Origin: CAVVUC01 sp963751395 | GTDB taxonomy: Bacteria > Verrucomicrobiota > Verrucomicrobiia > Chthoniobacterales > Chthoniobacteraceae | Direction: 5' to 3' | Length of the DNA: 64,000 bases | Assembly (NCBI GenBank): GCA_963751395.1 | Contig: CAVVUC010000002.1 | Coordinates: 1,364,001 to 1,428,000, forward strand | Shown here: positions 10,101 to 19,600 of the stretch, one piece after another | Numbering within the stretch: the first letter of the stretch is position 1 | Layout of the letters: each line of letters opens with the position of its first letter | Made by a program: the position numbers and the translations under genes | Notes under the pieces: model-generated | Told to the model about the DNA's origin: nothing | The model's input: only the letters and a program-made list of their open reading frames with translations | The model's database searches: none

Positions 10101-10623
10101 CGCGAAGATGACCCTCGCGTTCACCGGCACGGACACGGTCGGCACGCTCGCGCTCGGCGTCACCACGATGGGCGCGGGCGTGATGAACGCCACGACGCAT
10201 CCCGCGTTTTTCACCGGCACCGGCAATTTGCGCATCGACGGTGCGACGCCATTGGCCGACTACATGGGCGGGTTTTACCCCGGCCAGAGCGACCCCGCGA
10301 TCGTCGGCCCGTCCGCCGATCCCGACAAAGACGGCATCCTCAACCTGATGGAATTTGCACTGAACCTGTCGCCAAAAACACCGTCGGTCATTCCTGCGGT
10401 TCTGGTGAAAAACGGCTCGTGGCTTGAATACACTTACACGCGCAACCCGTCCGCGGCCGACGCTGTGACTTACATCGTGGAATGGAGCGACACGCTCGCG
10501 GCGGGAAGCTGGAGCAATGGCGGCGTCACAGAGCAATCGCTCGGCGGCAACACGGTGAAGGCCACGATTCCCGCGGGCTCCGGTCCGAAACGCTTCGTTC
10601 GATTGAGAGTCATCCAGCCATGA
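4105..10623 (+). CDS. Giant secreted pectate lyase (PL1-type) with long PATR passenger and shared C-terminal module
   Basis: The protein is about 2,172 residues. The signal peptide is MFMRLPCRHLLTIVFLLL...NAQ; ATG 4105 or 4111 fits it better than the upstream TTG at 4054. Residues ~24-430 carry PL1 right-handed beta-helix hallmarks: FPGAEGFGAWAKGGRGG, VAGQTAPGGGICFY, FRNIRWRIG and NVIFDHCDMMFGTDEN. They predict beta-elimination of pectate or a related uronan. A TSP3-like loop (DTDKDGMPDYWED, ~413-425) and a cadherin-like domain follow. Next come two blocks of PATR repeats (LTKTGTGTLT, SYTGTTSV) separated by a second calcium loop (DTDSDGDGMTNIEEY). An insertion near nt 7,450-7,640 (GMTVIGTGIPADTT) interrupts the repeats. 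The end is the shared module (PDKDGILNLMEFAL to RFVRLRVIQP). Its TGA overlaps the next ATG. Confidence 0.85.
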   Translation: MFMRLPCRHLLTIVFLLLPWCSNAQIPAFPGAEGFGAWAKGGRGGDVYYVTNLSSSGSGSFAYGIQTAPAGGRTILFATSGHIRMPSGSGVALSISGSNITVAGQTAPGGGICFYNNTMGINGSDLIFRNIRWRIGKVTAATDSIDFDGATNVIFDHCDMMFGTDENMSTFSSPATKLTYQWSTNAWGLLGHSCGGLWPVQLATVHHTLWACNHTRNPKLIGPDVFDWVNNVTFSWDYSMNMAQNGVDLATHRVNVRSSYFVHGGSNGEAIYGGGLNSDGSTKFKLYMNDSALDGNNNGILDVSKTNYGMVTAADYTQSTTPWAQTVNGSGTSAIIGVPVTTDPRLTAYKKVVSQVGATRMDINSANSLRDEFSQEAVNRLVTMQRSIIADPLDLGLPCGSMATLKATAAPVDTDKDGMPDYWEDALGFNKNVANNNTLFTAPEIAASFFPAGSPVGYTQLEEYLHFLAVPHGVVSKNTVASPSFIDIDLTKFTSGFTASPVFTVSNVTGGTTSASGPGNAIVRFTPTVNTSGHGVFYFTVTDSAGSTWTQQCCLLISTQLQPRPIKWVGDGTNTWNTTSNNWLSLTGSTAFIAGDAVTFDSTGSTTTINLSGTLQPNSVTVNTTTKNYTFQGTGLISGSATLAKTGTGTLTISNTGPNNFSAVSVDEGTLSVTASGGLGSAPISLSNAAFNFSVDVPGALTLDGTVALNPSGARTLNGSWTGAATVNVNNTGSSLFSFGGSMTAFEGTVNLGSSTGSARLYGSYGSATATFDLGTSSFTLVTRNGGNTFHLGALTGGSNTTLSGATSTSSTTIYSIGALGESTVFSGKITNGTPGLTAITKTGTGTLTLAGSCSYTGTTSVSSGQLVIDGSLGATPVVASADATLAGDGVIGGTVTAGTSAIISPGNTPGGAATLTVGGLTLNSATLAFDLSSDPASGNDKIVVSGTAPTVTLTGVQNFAFNLTQTTLGSGTYDLITTTGTLTTTGSNFTSNLQSGARQTAIFEISPSGTAPGFVRLNVSGSAGNLVWTGSNGGLWDLKTTTAWSGASPATFFNADTVTFNDTASSGTATITTPVAPQTITVNNGTRAYTFTGAPITGPGSLVKSGTGTLTLNVPQYTGTSCGLTTGSPTVTAPSTAGFFPGMTVIGTGIPADTTILSVVNATTVILSQNATVTSASTSLIFETRNTFSGGTIINAGSLTLACNTWQYYSSSTPPPSNAFGLGTGPITLNGGTLTLFGHADNANHLYGALPNDLIVPGGKTATLRSTMRGTSYNDIAGLRGNLTGSGTLNLVVNFTYGAIVGDWSAFSGTLNVSRPTSGANDPRFQLGNDLGLPLATVSLDQVQLEYAAVPPADGVVVPIGSLTGTSTAVISGAQNAATSVTWSVGGLNKSGTFAGSFTPYSGGGPIGLEKTGTGTWTLTGTGTVSAGITVEQGTLAVSGSIGGTGDNTIASGAVLQMNGGRVTGNSLELFSGATLRGRGAINGAVTNSGTLAMSSGTLTINGDAYLAGTLLFENIATDRLAVTGSTSGVSLSGLIVLSQTSGLPFGRTVLMTYAGPLNRGSLGLGALPSGYIGTLDTGTPGQVAVVLNDRVAYNTWMTTYYDPASANGQPDTDSDGDGMTNIEEYQAGTLPNDPNSSVALVWQGGGTNPWDLGATATWIDSGYSRVFRNNRNVNINDTGSNSPAIQLIGTLQPGSVIVSNTTKAFTFDGTGSLSGTTGLTKNGTGTLTILTSNSYTGDTIVNAGVVNIQDNNALGTAAKGTTVANNARLELEGGITVSGEALSIAGQGGSSFYNGALNSKSGTNTWAGNVVVSATGTRIGAQSNATLIVSGSITSGTSNFGLTVRPNDMTATVVLSGSNNYVGDTAVIGGVLKLDGGENRLPVGTALKLGSSSVSGVVDLNGWNQQVASISVVGSGTANEIKNSAVSSSTLTVSNTTAATFSGKLSGNLWLVKSGTATLTLSGTANNYTGSTTVTSGTLSIASAFLSNTSTVTIHTGAKMTLAFTGTDTVGTLALGVTTMGAGVMNATTHPAFFTGTGNLRIDGATPLADYMGGFYPGQSDPAIVGPSADPDKDGILNLMEFALNLSPKTPSVIPAVLVKNGSWLEYTYTRNPSAADAVTYIVEWSDTLAAGSWSNGGVTEQSLGGNTVKATIPAGSGPKRFVRLRVIQP

Positions 10624-13600
10624 CCTCATCGTTCTTAATGGCTGTTGGAAATCGTGCCGCGCGGCTCGTCGTCGCACTCACCCTGTTGGCCACCACCGCG
10701 CTCGCGCAGACGGGCACGGGGCTGACGGGGAAATATTACGATGCGGCGGATTTCACCACGCTGGTCACGACGCGCACGGATGCCACGCTGAACTTTGACT
10801 TCGGCAGCGCCATTCCGGCGGGCACGGCGATTACGGCGGCGGATTCGTATTCGGTGGCCTGGTCGGGGCAAATCGAGGCGGCGTATTCGGAGCTTTATAC
10901 GTTCTTTCTCACGGCGGACGATGGAGCGCGGCTGTGGGTGAATGATGAGCTGATCGTGCAGCGCACTTTTTCCCAAGGCACGGGAGAGATGCGCGGTCAG
11001 ACCCGGCTCAAGGCGGGGCATCGGGTGAACGTGCGTGTCGAACTCATTCAAAACACCGGCTCTGCCAAGGTGAAGCTGGAGTGGGCTTCCGCCTCGCAAA
11101 CGCGGCAGGTGGTGCCGACGAACCGGCTCTATCCGACGACGGAGATTCCCAATGGCGGCTCGGTGATGCGCGAGGTTTGGACGGCGCTGAGCGGCACGAG
11201 CATCGGCACGATGACCTCCAACGCGAACTACCCAAACAAGCCGGCTTCGCGTGAGTTCCTGACTTCGTTTGAGTGCCTGGCGCAGAATTGGGAGGACTCG
11301 TATGGCACGCGGGTCACCGGCTTTATCCGCGCTCCGGTCTCGGGCAGTTACACCTTTGCCGTGAGCGGTGATGAGGTGGTGCAGCTTTATCTCAGCACGG
11401 ATGCGAATCCGGCGAACAAGACGTTGATCGCGAGCACCACGACGCCCACGGCGTTTCGCGATTTCACGGCGAATGCCTCGCAGCAATCCGCGCCGCGCGC
11501 GCTTGTTGGCGGGCAGCGGTATTATGTGGAGCTGTTGCACAAGGAGGCTGCGGGCGACGACCACTGGAGCGTTGGCTGGATGCAGCCGGGCGACTCGGTG
11601 TTCAGCATCATTCCGGGGACGGTGTTGATGATGCCGGGCACGGAGCTGGCCACGCCAAGCACGTCGAACTACTTCAATACGCTGGCGACGGAGCAGCCAC
11701 GCCTGGGGGTGACTCGGGAGCGTTTCACCTGGCTGAAACAGGCTTACCTGAGTCCGACGCCGAGCGCGGCGAAGACACGGGCGCAGGCGGTTATCAGCCT
11801 GGCAAACACGGACCTCACCACAGCGGCGAACTATGGCAATGACATGCCGCGCCTGGCGCTCGCGTGGTGGCTCACGGGTGATGCCACATATGCCGAGCGT
11901 GTGTGGACACGTGCGCAGGGCATCATGGAGACTGGTGACCTCACAGTGAAGTGGAAGGGTTTCACCCTGCGCTCGCTCGCGTATGCGTATGACTGGCTGT
12001 ATCCGTATTGGGACAACACGCGGCGGACGACACTGCTGAACTTCCTGGTCACCAAGGGCCTCAATTCGCAAACCAACCACTACGGCAACAACATCGGCAT
12101 TCTCAACGACAGCGGGTTCATCATGGCCGCGCTTGCCGTGGGCACCGGCAACGAGGCGGCGGCGGAGTCCGATCTCTCGCAGGCGGTGTCGCAGTTGGTG
12201 CAGAAGATTGATCAATGGCAGCCGAACGCCGGTGCTTGGTTGGAGGGCACGGACTACGGAATTTTCGCCAAGCTCGGCCTCGCCGATGGGATGCAATCCA
12301 TCGAGACTTCGCTCGGTTCGTCCTTCGGCATTTCCCGCGTGGCCGGTTTTTCCACCGCGCGTCGTGAACCGCTCACCATCGCCAGCAACACGCGGCAGCG
12401 TTTCACCTTCTCCGACGTCGGCACGGGCAGCAACAACGCGATGGGCTGGGCGAACTGGTGGGCGCGGCGCTTCGATGCGCTGGAGGTTTTTGATTTCAGC
12501 CGGCAGGTGGGCACCAGCACCTGGAACGCGTTGCTGCTGCCGGAGACGACGAGTTCACCCGCCTCGGTTGGTTTGAATCCCGACACCTGTTTTGCCGGCC
12601 CGGCGGATTCCGTGGATAAGACCTACATGCAGCATGTGGTGACGCTGCGGGAAAAGTGGACGGACTCGAAGGCCACCTTCGTGGGTGGCATGGGCGGCAC
12701 TTACATGAGCCACGGCATGTTGCAGAGCTGCACCTTCCAATTGAGTGCGCGGGGCGTGAATTGGTTCGTGGACTTGAAGAGCGAAAGTTATGACGCACCG
12801 AATTACAACACCATCACGCCGAACCCGAACGGCAGGGATCGTTGGGACTATTACCGCAACCGCGCGGAGGGGCACAACTGCCTCATCGTGAATCCGACCG
12901 CCAATCCGGACCGCATCTGGAACGCGCCTTCAGCACCGATGATCGCGTATCAGTCCGCGCAGAATGGGCAGCGCAGTTTTGCCATCTGGGACCTCTCTGC
13001 CAACCTGACGGGTGTGACGAAGGTGCAGCGCGGCATCCAGCTTCTCGGGCAGCGCAAGCAGGTGCTCATTCAAGACGAGATCGTGCATCCCACGGCGACG
13101 ACTTGCTGGTGGTTCGCACATTTTTCGAACAGCAGCACGGCCACCATCAGCGGCGATGGCAGCAGCGTGACTCTGCAAAACGGCTCCGAACGCCTGTGGG
13201 GAAAAATCGTGAGCGGCGGCGGCGTGTGGACGGTACGAGCGGCGGTGCCATTGCCCACCTCGCCCGCGCCTGCGGAAAACGCGAACAACAGCAGCTACAG
13301 CAAGCTCGCCATCCAGCTAACCGGCGTGACGAACACCACGCTCGCCGTCTGGTTCGTGCCGCTGGCTCCAGGAGAAAATCCGCCCGTCACCACGCCCGCC
13401 GTCACCCCGCTCGCGTCATGGAACCTCGTCGCGCAAAACGAAGCGCCCATCGCCTCGAACGGCAGCGCCAACACGGCGGATGATGCTCCGGTGGATGTCG
13501 CGCTCAGCGCTTACGTCACCGACGATTGGACGCCATCCTCCAGAATGACTTATGTGGTGAGCACTCCGGTTGGCGGCACGGTTTCCCTGCTGCCCGATGG

Positions 13601-16600
13601 CATCACAGCACGCTTCACACCCACGCCCGGTTTCACCGGTCTGCAATCGTTCGCCTTCGCAGCGACCGATGCCGATGGAGCCACCAGCAACACCGGCACG
13701 ATCACATTTTCCGCCCCGCCCGTGATCACGAACTGGACCAGCACGGTCTCCGGAAACTGGAGTGCCGGCACGAACTGGCAAGGCTCCACCGCCCCGGTCG
13801 GCGGACTCGGCGCGGACATCCGGTTCTTCAACGGACAAACCCTCGCCACCGGCACCATCACCGCCACGAACAACCTCGCGGGCGCCACCGACGCGAACCA
13901 ACTCAACTTCAGCGGCACAGGCACGGCCACGACGGTCGTGAATGTGAACGGCAATGCGCTGCGCCTCGTGCGCAACGGAATCCTATCACCCACCGTCACG
14001 CTCAGCGGTGCCACCACCGGCTATCGCTACAACATTGCCAACGACATCACGCTCGATGACGGCGCGACCTTCAACGGCAGCGGCAGCGGCACGTTCGTGT
14101 TCAATGGAGCCATCACCGGCAGTGGCGGCATCACCCGCACCGGCACTTCGAGCAATCTCATCCTCGCGGGAAATAACAGCTACGCCGGTTCCACATCGAT
14201 CAACGCAGGCACGCTGCAAATCGGCAACGACGGTGCCACCGGATCACTCGGCAACGGCCCGGTCTCCATCGCCAGCGGGGCCACCCTGCGCTTCGACCGC
14301 ACGGGCACGGTGCTCGTTTCCAACGACATCACCGGATCCGGACGGGTCATCGTGAATGGCGCCACTTCGTCCGATGTGGTCAGCCTCGGTGGCGATAACG
14401 ATTTCACCGGCGAAGTCCGCGTGGACAACGGCTCGCTCCGGGTCTCCGACGCCCGCCAGCTTGGCGATGGCACCAAAAGCATCATCGTTGCCAGCGCTTC
14501 CGCGCTCCTGCGGATCAACGGAGCCAGTGCGCCGGTCATCTTTCCACCGGAGTTCTCTTTTTACACCAGCAATCCCAACGGAGCCATCCTCAACGAAGCG
14601 GGCGACAATGAAATCCTCGGCAATCTCACCATCAGCTCGGGCGCCGGCAACACCCGCATCACCGTGGCGTCCGGCTCGCTCACCATCCACGGCACCGTCA
14701 CCTCGAACTACACCAGCCGCGCGCTCGACCTCCGCGGTGCCGCGACTGGCATTATCAACGGTAACTTCATCGACGGCACCGGCGGCAACGTCATCACCGG
14801 CTTCTCGAAGAACGATGCAGGCACCTGGACGCTCAACGGCAACAACGCCATCTCCTGCACCACCGTCATCAGCGGCGGAAAACTCGTCATAAACGGCACC
14901 CACGCTTCAGGGGCTGTCAGCGTCGCTTCCGGAGCGACCCTCGCCGGACGTGGCTCGCTCACCGCAGCCACCACGATTACCGGCACACTCGCCCCGGGCG
15001 ATGGCGTCGGCACGATGAACTTCGGCAGCACCCTGTCCTTCGGCTCTGCCTCGAAGCTGCAATGGGAAATCGGCACCAACTCCCTCATCGCCGACCAAGC
15101 CATCTCCGCCGGAACGGTGAGCGTCACCAGCGGCGCAAAGATCAATGTCGTGCTCAACAGCGCGGGCAGCACGGTCAACTTCCTGCACAGCTTCTGGCGC
15201 ACGGCCCACAGCATCCCGGTGGTGAATGCGGCCTCGGTGACGGGAACGGGAAGCTTCTCATTCGGCACGATCAGCAACGATGCTGGGGGGCGCGTCGCCG
15301 CGAACTATGGCAGCTTTGCCCTCCAACACACGACCACCGGTGTGAACCTGTTATGGACGCCCATCCCCGGTTTCCCCGTGATTGACGACCCGACGATCAC
15401 GCTCGCTTCTCCGGCGCAAAACGTCGTCTCGCTCATGGATGCCGCGTTGAGCCTGCGATTGACGGCGAACACCACGGGCGGCGCCGGGACCACGGTCGCA
15501 TGGACACAAGTCAGCGGCCCCGGCACGGCGACGTTCGGCAATGCGTCCACCGCCGACACGCAGCTCAGTTTTTCCGCCGCGGGCACGTACATCCTGCGTT
15601 GCACCGCGACGAATCAAGTCGGCACGACAAGCGCGGACTTCACGGTTCTTGTCGCGCAGACGACAAGCATCACGCTCCGCGCGGGCGTCGATAACTACGG
15701 GCATCAGGCGACCTTCGTGCGCGGCGATGGCAGCACTTGGAACAGTGGCGCCCGGGATCAAGTTCTCATCGGTCGCAACAACGCCCCGTTCCGCACGCTG
15801 CTCTCGTTCGACATTCCGGCACTAGATCCTGGCTTCAGCATCGAAGGAGTCACACTCGATTTTTCGATTGCTCAAGTGGGCACGGGCACGGGCACGCTCG
15901 GCGCGCTGGAACTCAGACGCCTGCTCGGTAACTTTCGTCGAAGGAAATGGCGATGGCAGCACCACCACCAACGGAGCGGGTTCGGGCGCTGATTGGACCA
16001 CGCGCACCGGAGATCCGGCTGATCCATGGGCCGTTGCCGGTCTCAAGTCGGGCTCGGACTACGATCCTGCCGTGCTAGCGAGCGTCAGCGGGTTCGTGCC
16101 CGCAAGTCTTGCTGCCGGCTCGCAAGTCACGCTGAGCAGCACTGGCGCCGCCATGAAAAACGCTGTCACGAATGCCGCCGGCGCCACCGAGCCGCTTGGT
16201 CTCCTGCTCACCAGTGCCTCCGACACCACGCTCGCAAATCATTTCATACGGTTCGCCTCGAACGACCATGTCACGCTCGAATGGCGGCCACAGCTTACGA
16301 TCGAGATGAGCAATCGCCCCGGTCCGCGCGTGAATCCCGGCACCGCTCCGAGTGCGGTGGTTGGTGCCAACGTCGCATTGAACGGCAGCGTGACTGACGC
16401 CACGAGTTCTGCCTGGAGTCTGGTCAGCGGCCCGGGGCAGGTCTGGTTCGTCAATGCCACCACGCTCAAGTTCAGCGCCCCCGGAGTGTATTTGCTGCGG
16501 CTCTCTGCCGTGAACGGAAACGGTGAAACCAGCCGCACCCTCAGTGTGACCGTGACAGGCACCGCCCTGACACCGATAGAAATCTGGCGGCAAAGCAACT

Positions 16601-19600
16601 TCGGCAATCACACGAACACCGGCACCGCCGCCGACACCTTCGACGCGAACGGCGACGGCGAACTGAACCTCATGGAATTTGCGACCGGCCAGAATCCGAA
16701 CGCGGCGACCACCAGACCCGCAACGCTGGTGAAGAACGGCGCAATCCTTGAATTCACCTACACCAAAAACAATGCCGCCACGGATGTGACCTTTATTGTC
16801 GAATGGAGCGACACGCTCGCGGCGGGAAGCTGGAGCAATGGCGGCGTCACGGAGCAATCGCTCGGCGGCAACACGGTGAAGGCCACGATTCCCGCGGGCT
16901 CCGGTTCGAAACGCTTCGTTCGATTGAGAGTCACCCAGCCATGACCTCATCGTTCTTAATGGCTGTTGGAAATCGTGCTGCGCGGCTCGTCGTCGCGCTC
17001 GCCCTGCTGGCCACCACCGCGCTTGCGCAGACGGGCACGGGGCTGACGGGGAAATACTACGATGCGGCGGATTTCACCGCGCTGGTCACGACGCGCACCG
17101 ATGCAGCGGTGAACTTTGACTTCGGCAGCGCCATTCCGGCGGGCACGGCGATCACGGCGGCGGATTCGTATTCGGTGGCCTGGTCGGGGCAAATCGAGGC
17201 GGCGTATTCGGAGCTTTATACGTTCTTTCTCACGGCGGACGATGGCGCGCGGCTGTGGGTGAATGACGAACTGATTGTGCAGCGCACGTTCCCCCAAGGC
17301 ACGGGCGAGATGCGCGGTCAGACCCGGCTCAAGGCGGGGCATCGGGTGAATGTGCGGGTCGAACTCATCCAGAACACCGGCTCTGCCAGGGTGAAGCTGG
17401 AGTGGGCTTCCGCTTCGCAAACGCGGCAGGTGGTGCCCACGAACCGGCTCTATCCGACGACGGAGATTCCCAATGGCGGCTCGGTGATGCGCGAGGTTTG
17501 GACGGCGCTGAGCGGTACGAGCATCGGCACGATGACTTCCAACGCGAACTACCCGAACAAGCCGGCCTCGCGTGAGTTCCTGACTTCGTTCGAGTGCCTG
17601 GCGCAGAATTGGGAGGATTCGTATGGCACACGAGTCACGGGTTTTATCCGGGCACCGGTTTCAGGCAGTTACACCTTTGCCGTGAGCGGGGATGAGGTGG
17701 TGCAGCTTTATCTCAGCACGGATGCGAATCCGGCGAACAAGTCGTTGATCGCGAGCACCACGACGGCCACGGCGTTTCGCGATTTCGCAGCCAGTGCCTC
17801 GCAGCAATCCGCGCCGCGCACCCTTGTCGGCGGGCAGCGGTATTATGTGGAGCTGTTGCACAAGGAGGCTGCGGGCGACGACCACTGGAGCGTTGGCTGG
17901 ATGCAACCGGGCGATTCCACATTCAGCATCATTCCGGGCACGGTGTTGATGATGCCCAACACCGATCTGGCGACGCCGAGCACGTCGAACTACTTCAACA
18001 CGCTCGCCACCGAGCAGCCGCGTTTGGGTTGCACGCGCGAGCGCTTCACCTGGCTGAAGCAGCAATACCTCAGCCCCACCGCGAGCAACGCGAAGACGCG
18101 GGCACAAGCCATCGTCAGCATGGCGAACAGTGACGTGGCGGACAACACGCGCCACTACGGCAATGAGATTCCTCGTCTCGCGCTGGCATGGTGGCTTACG
18201 GGCAATTCGGTTTACGCGGAAAAGGTTTGGACGAATGTGCAGGAGACAATGGCGACGGGCGATCTCACCGTGAAGTGGAAGGGCTTCACGCTGCGCCAGG
18301 TCGCATACGCCTACGACTGGCTCTATCCGTATTGGGACAGCACGAGACGGGCGACCCTGTTGAATTTCCTCGTCACCAAGGGCCTGAATTCACAGGCGAA
18401 TACCTACGGCAACAACATCGGCATCCTGAATGACAGCGGCTTCATCATGACGGCGCTGGCAGTGGGCACTGGCAATGAGGGCGCGGCGGAGCCGGATCTT
18501 TCGCAGGCGGTGAGCCAGCTCCAGCAGAAGATCGATCAATGGGAGCCGAATGCCGGCGCGTGGATGGAAGGAACGGACTACGGGATTTTGGCAAAACTCG
18601 GTCTGGCGGATGGCATGCAGTCCATCGAAACCGCGCTCGGTTCGTCCTTCGGTGTCGGTCGGAATCCAGGCTTCTTCACGGAGAGGCGCGAGCCTTTGAC
18701 CATCGCGAGCAACACACGGCAGCGATTCACTTTTTCGGACATCGGCACCGGCAGCAACAATGTCATGGGCTGGGCGAACTGGTGGGCGCGGCGTTACGAT
18801 GCGCTGGAGGTTTTTGATTTCAGCCGCCAGGTCGGCAACAGCACATGGAACGCGCTGCTGCTTCCAGAGACGACGAGTTCGCCGGCGTCCGTGGGCATGA
18901 ATCCCGACACCTGCTTCCACGGCCCGGCGGACTGTGTGGAGAAAGGCTTGATGCAACATGTGGCCACGCTGCGTGAGAAGTGGACGGATTCGAAGGCGAC
19001 ATGGGTCGGCGGCATGGGCGGCACTTACATGAGCCACGGCATGTTGCAGTGCGGGACGTTTCAAATGAGCGCACGCGGGGTGAACTGGTTCGTGGATTTG
19101 AAGAGCGAGTCCTACGATGTGCCGAATCACGGCGGCACCACGCCAGTCGCAGGTGCGGATCGCTGGGACTACTATCGCAACCGTGCGGAGGGCCACAATT
19201 GCCTTATCGTGAATCCCACCTCGCAGCCGGATCGCATCTGGAACGCACCTTCCGCACCGATGATTCATTATCAGTCAGCGCAGAACGGGCAGCGCAGTTT
19301 CGCCATCTGGGATTTGACGAACAACATCACCGGCGTGACGAAGGTGCAGCGCGGCATCCAGCTTCTCGGCAGGCGCAAGCAGGTGCTCATCCAGGACGAG
19401 ATCGTGCATCCCACGCCGACGACGTGCTGGTGGTTCGCGCATTTCGGCGCAAGCGTCGCAACATCGATCAGCGCGGATGGCACCAGCGTGACGCTCACCT
19501 CCGGCGCGGAACGGCTTTGGGGGAAGATCGTGAGCGGTGGCGGCGTGTGGACGGTGCGCGACGCGCTGCCTTTGCCCACATCTCCCGCACCTCCAGAAAA

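Noticed and set aside
15931..15992. Programmed ribosomal frameshifting in copy A
   Set aside because: No slippery heptamer followed by a clear stem or pseudoknot, and the intact paralogue lacks the extra base.
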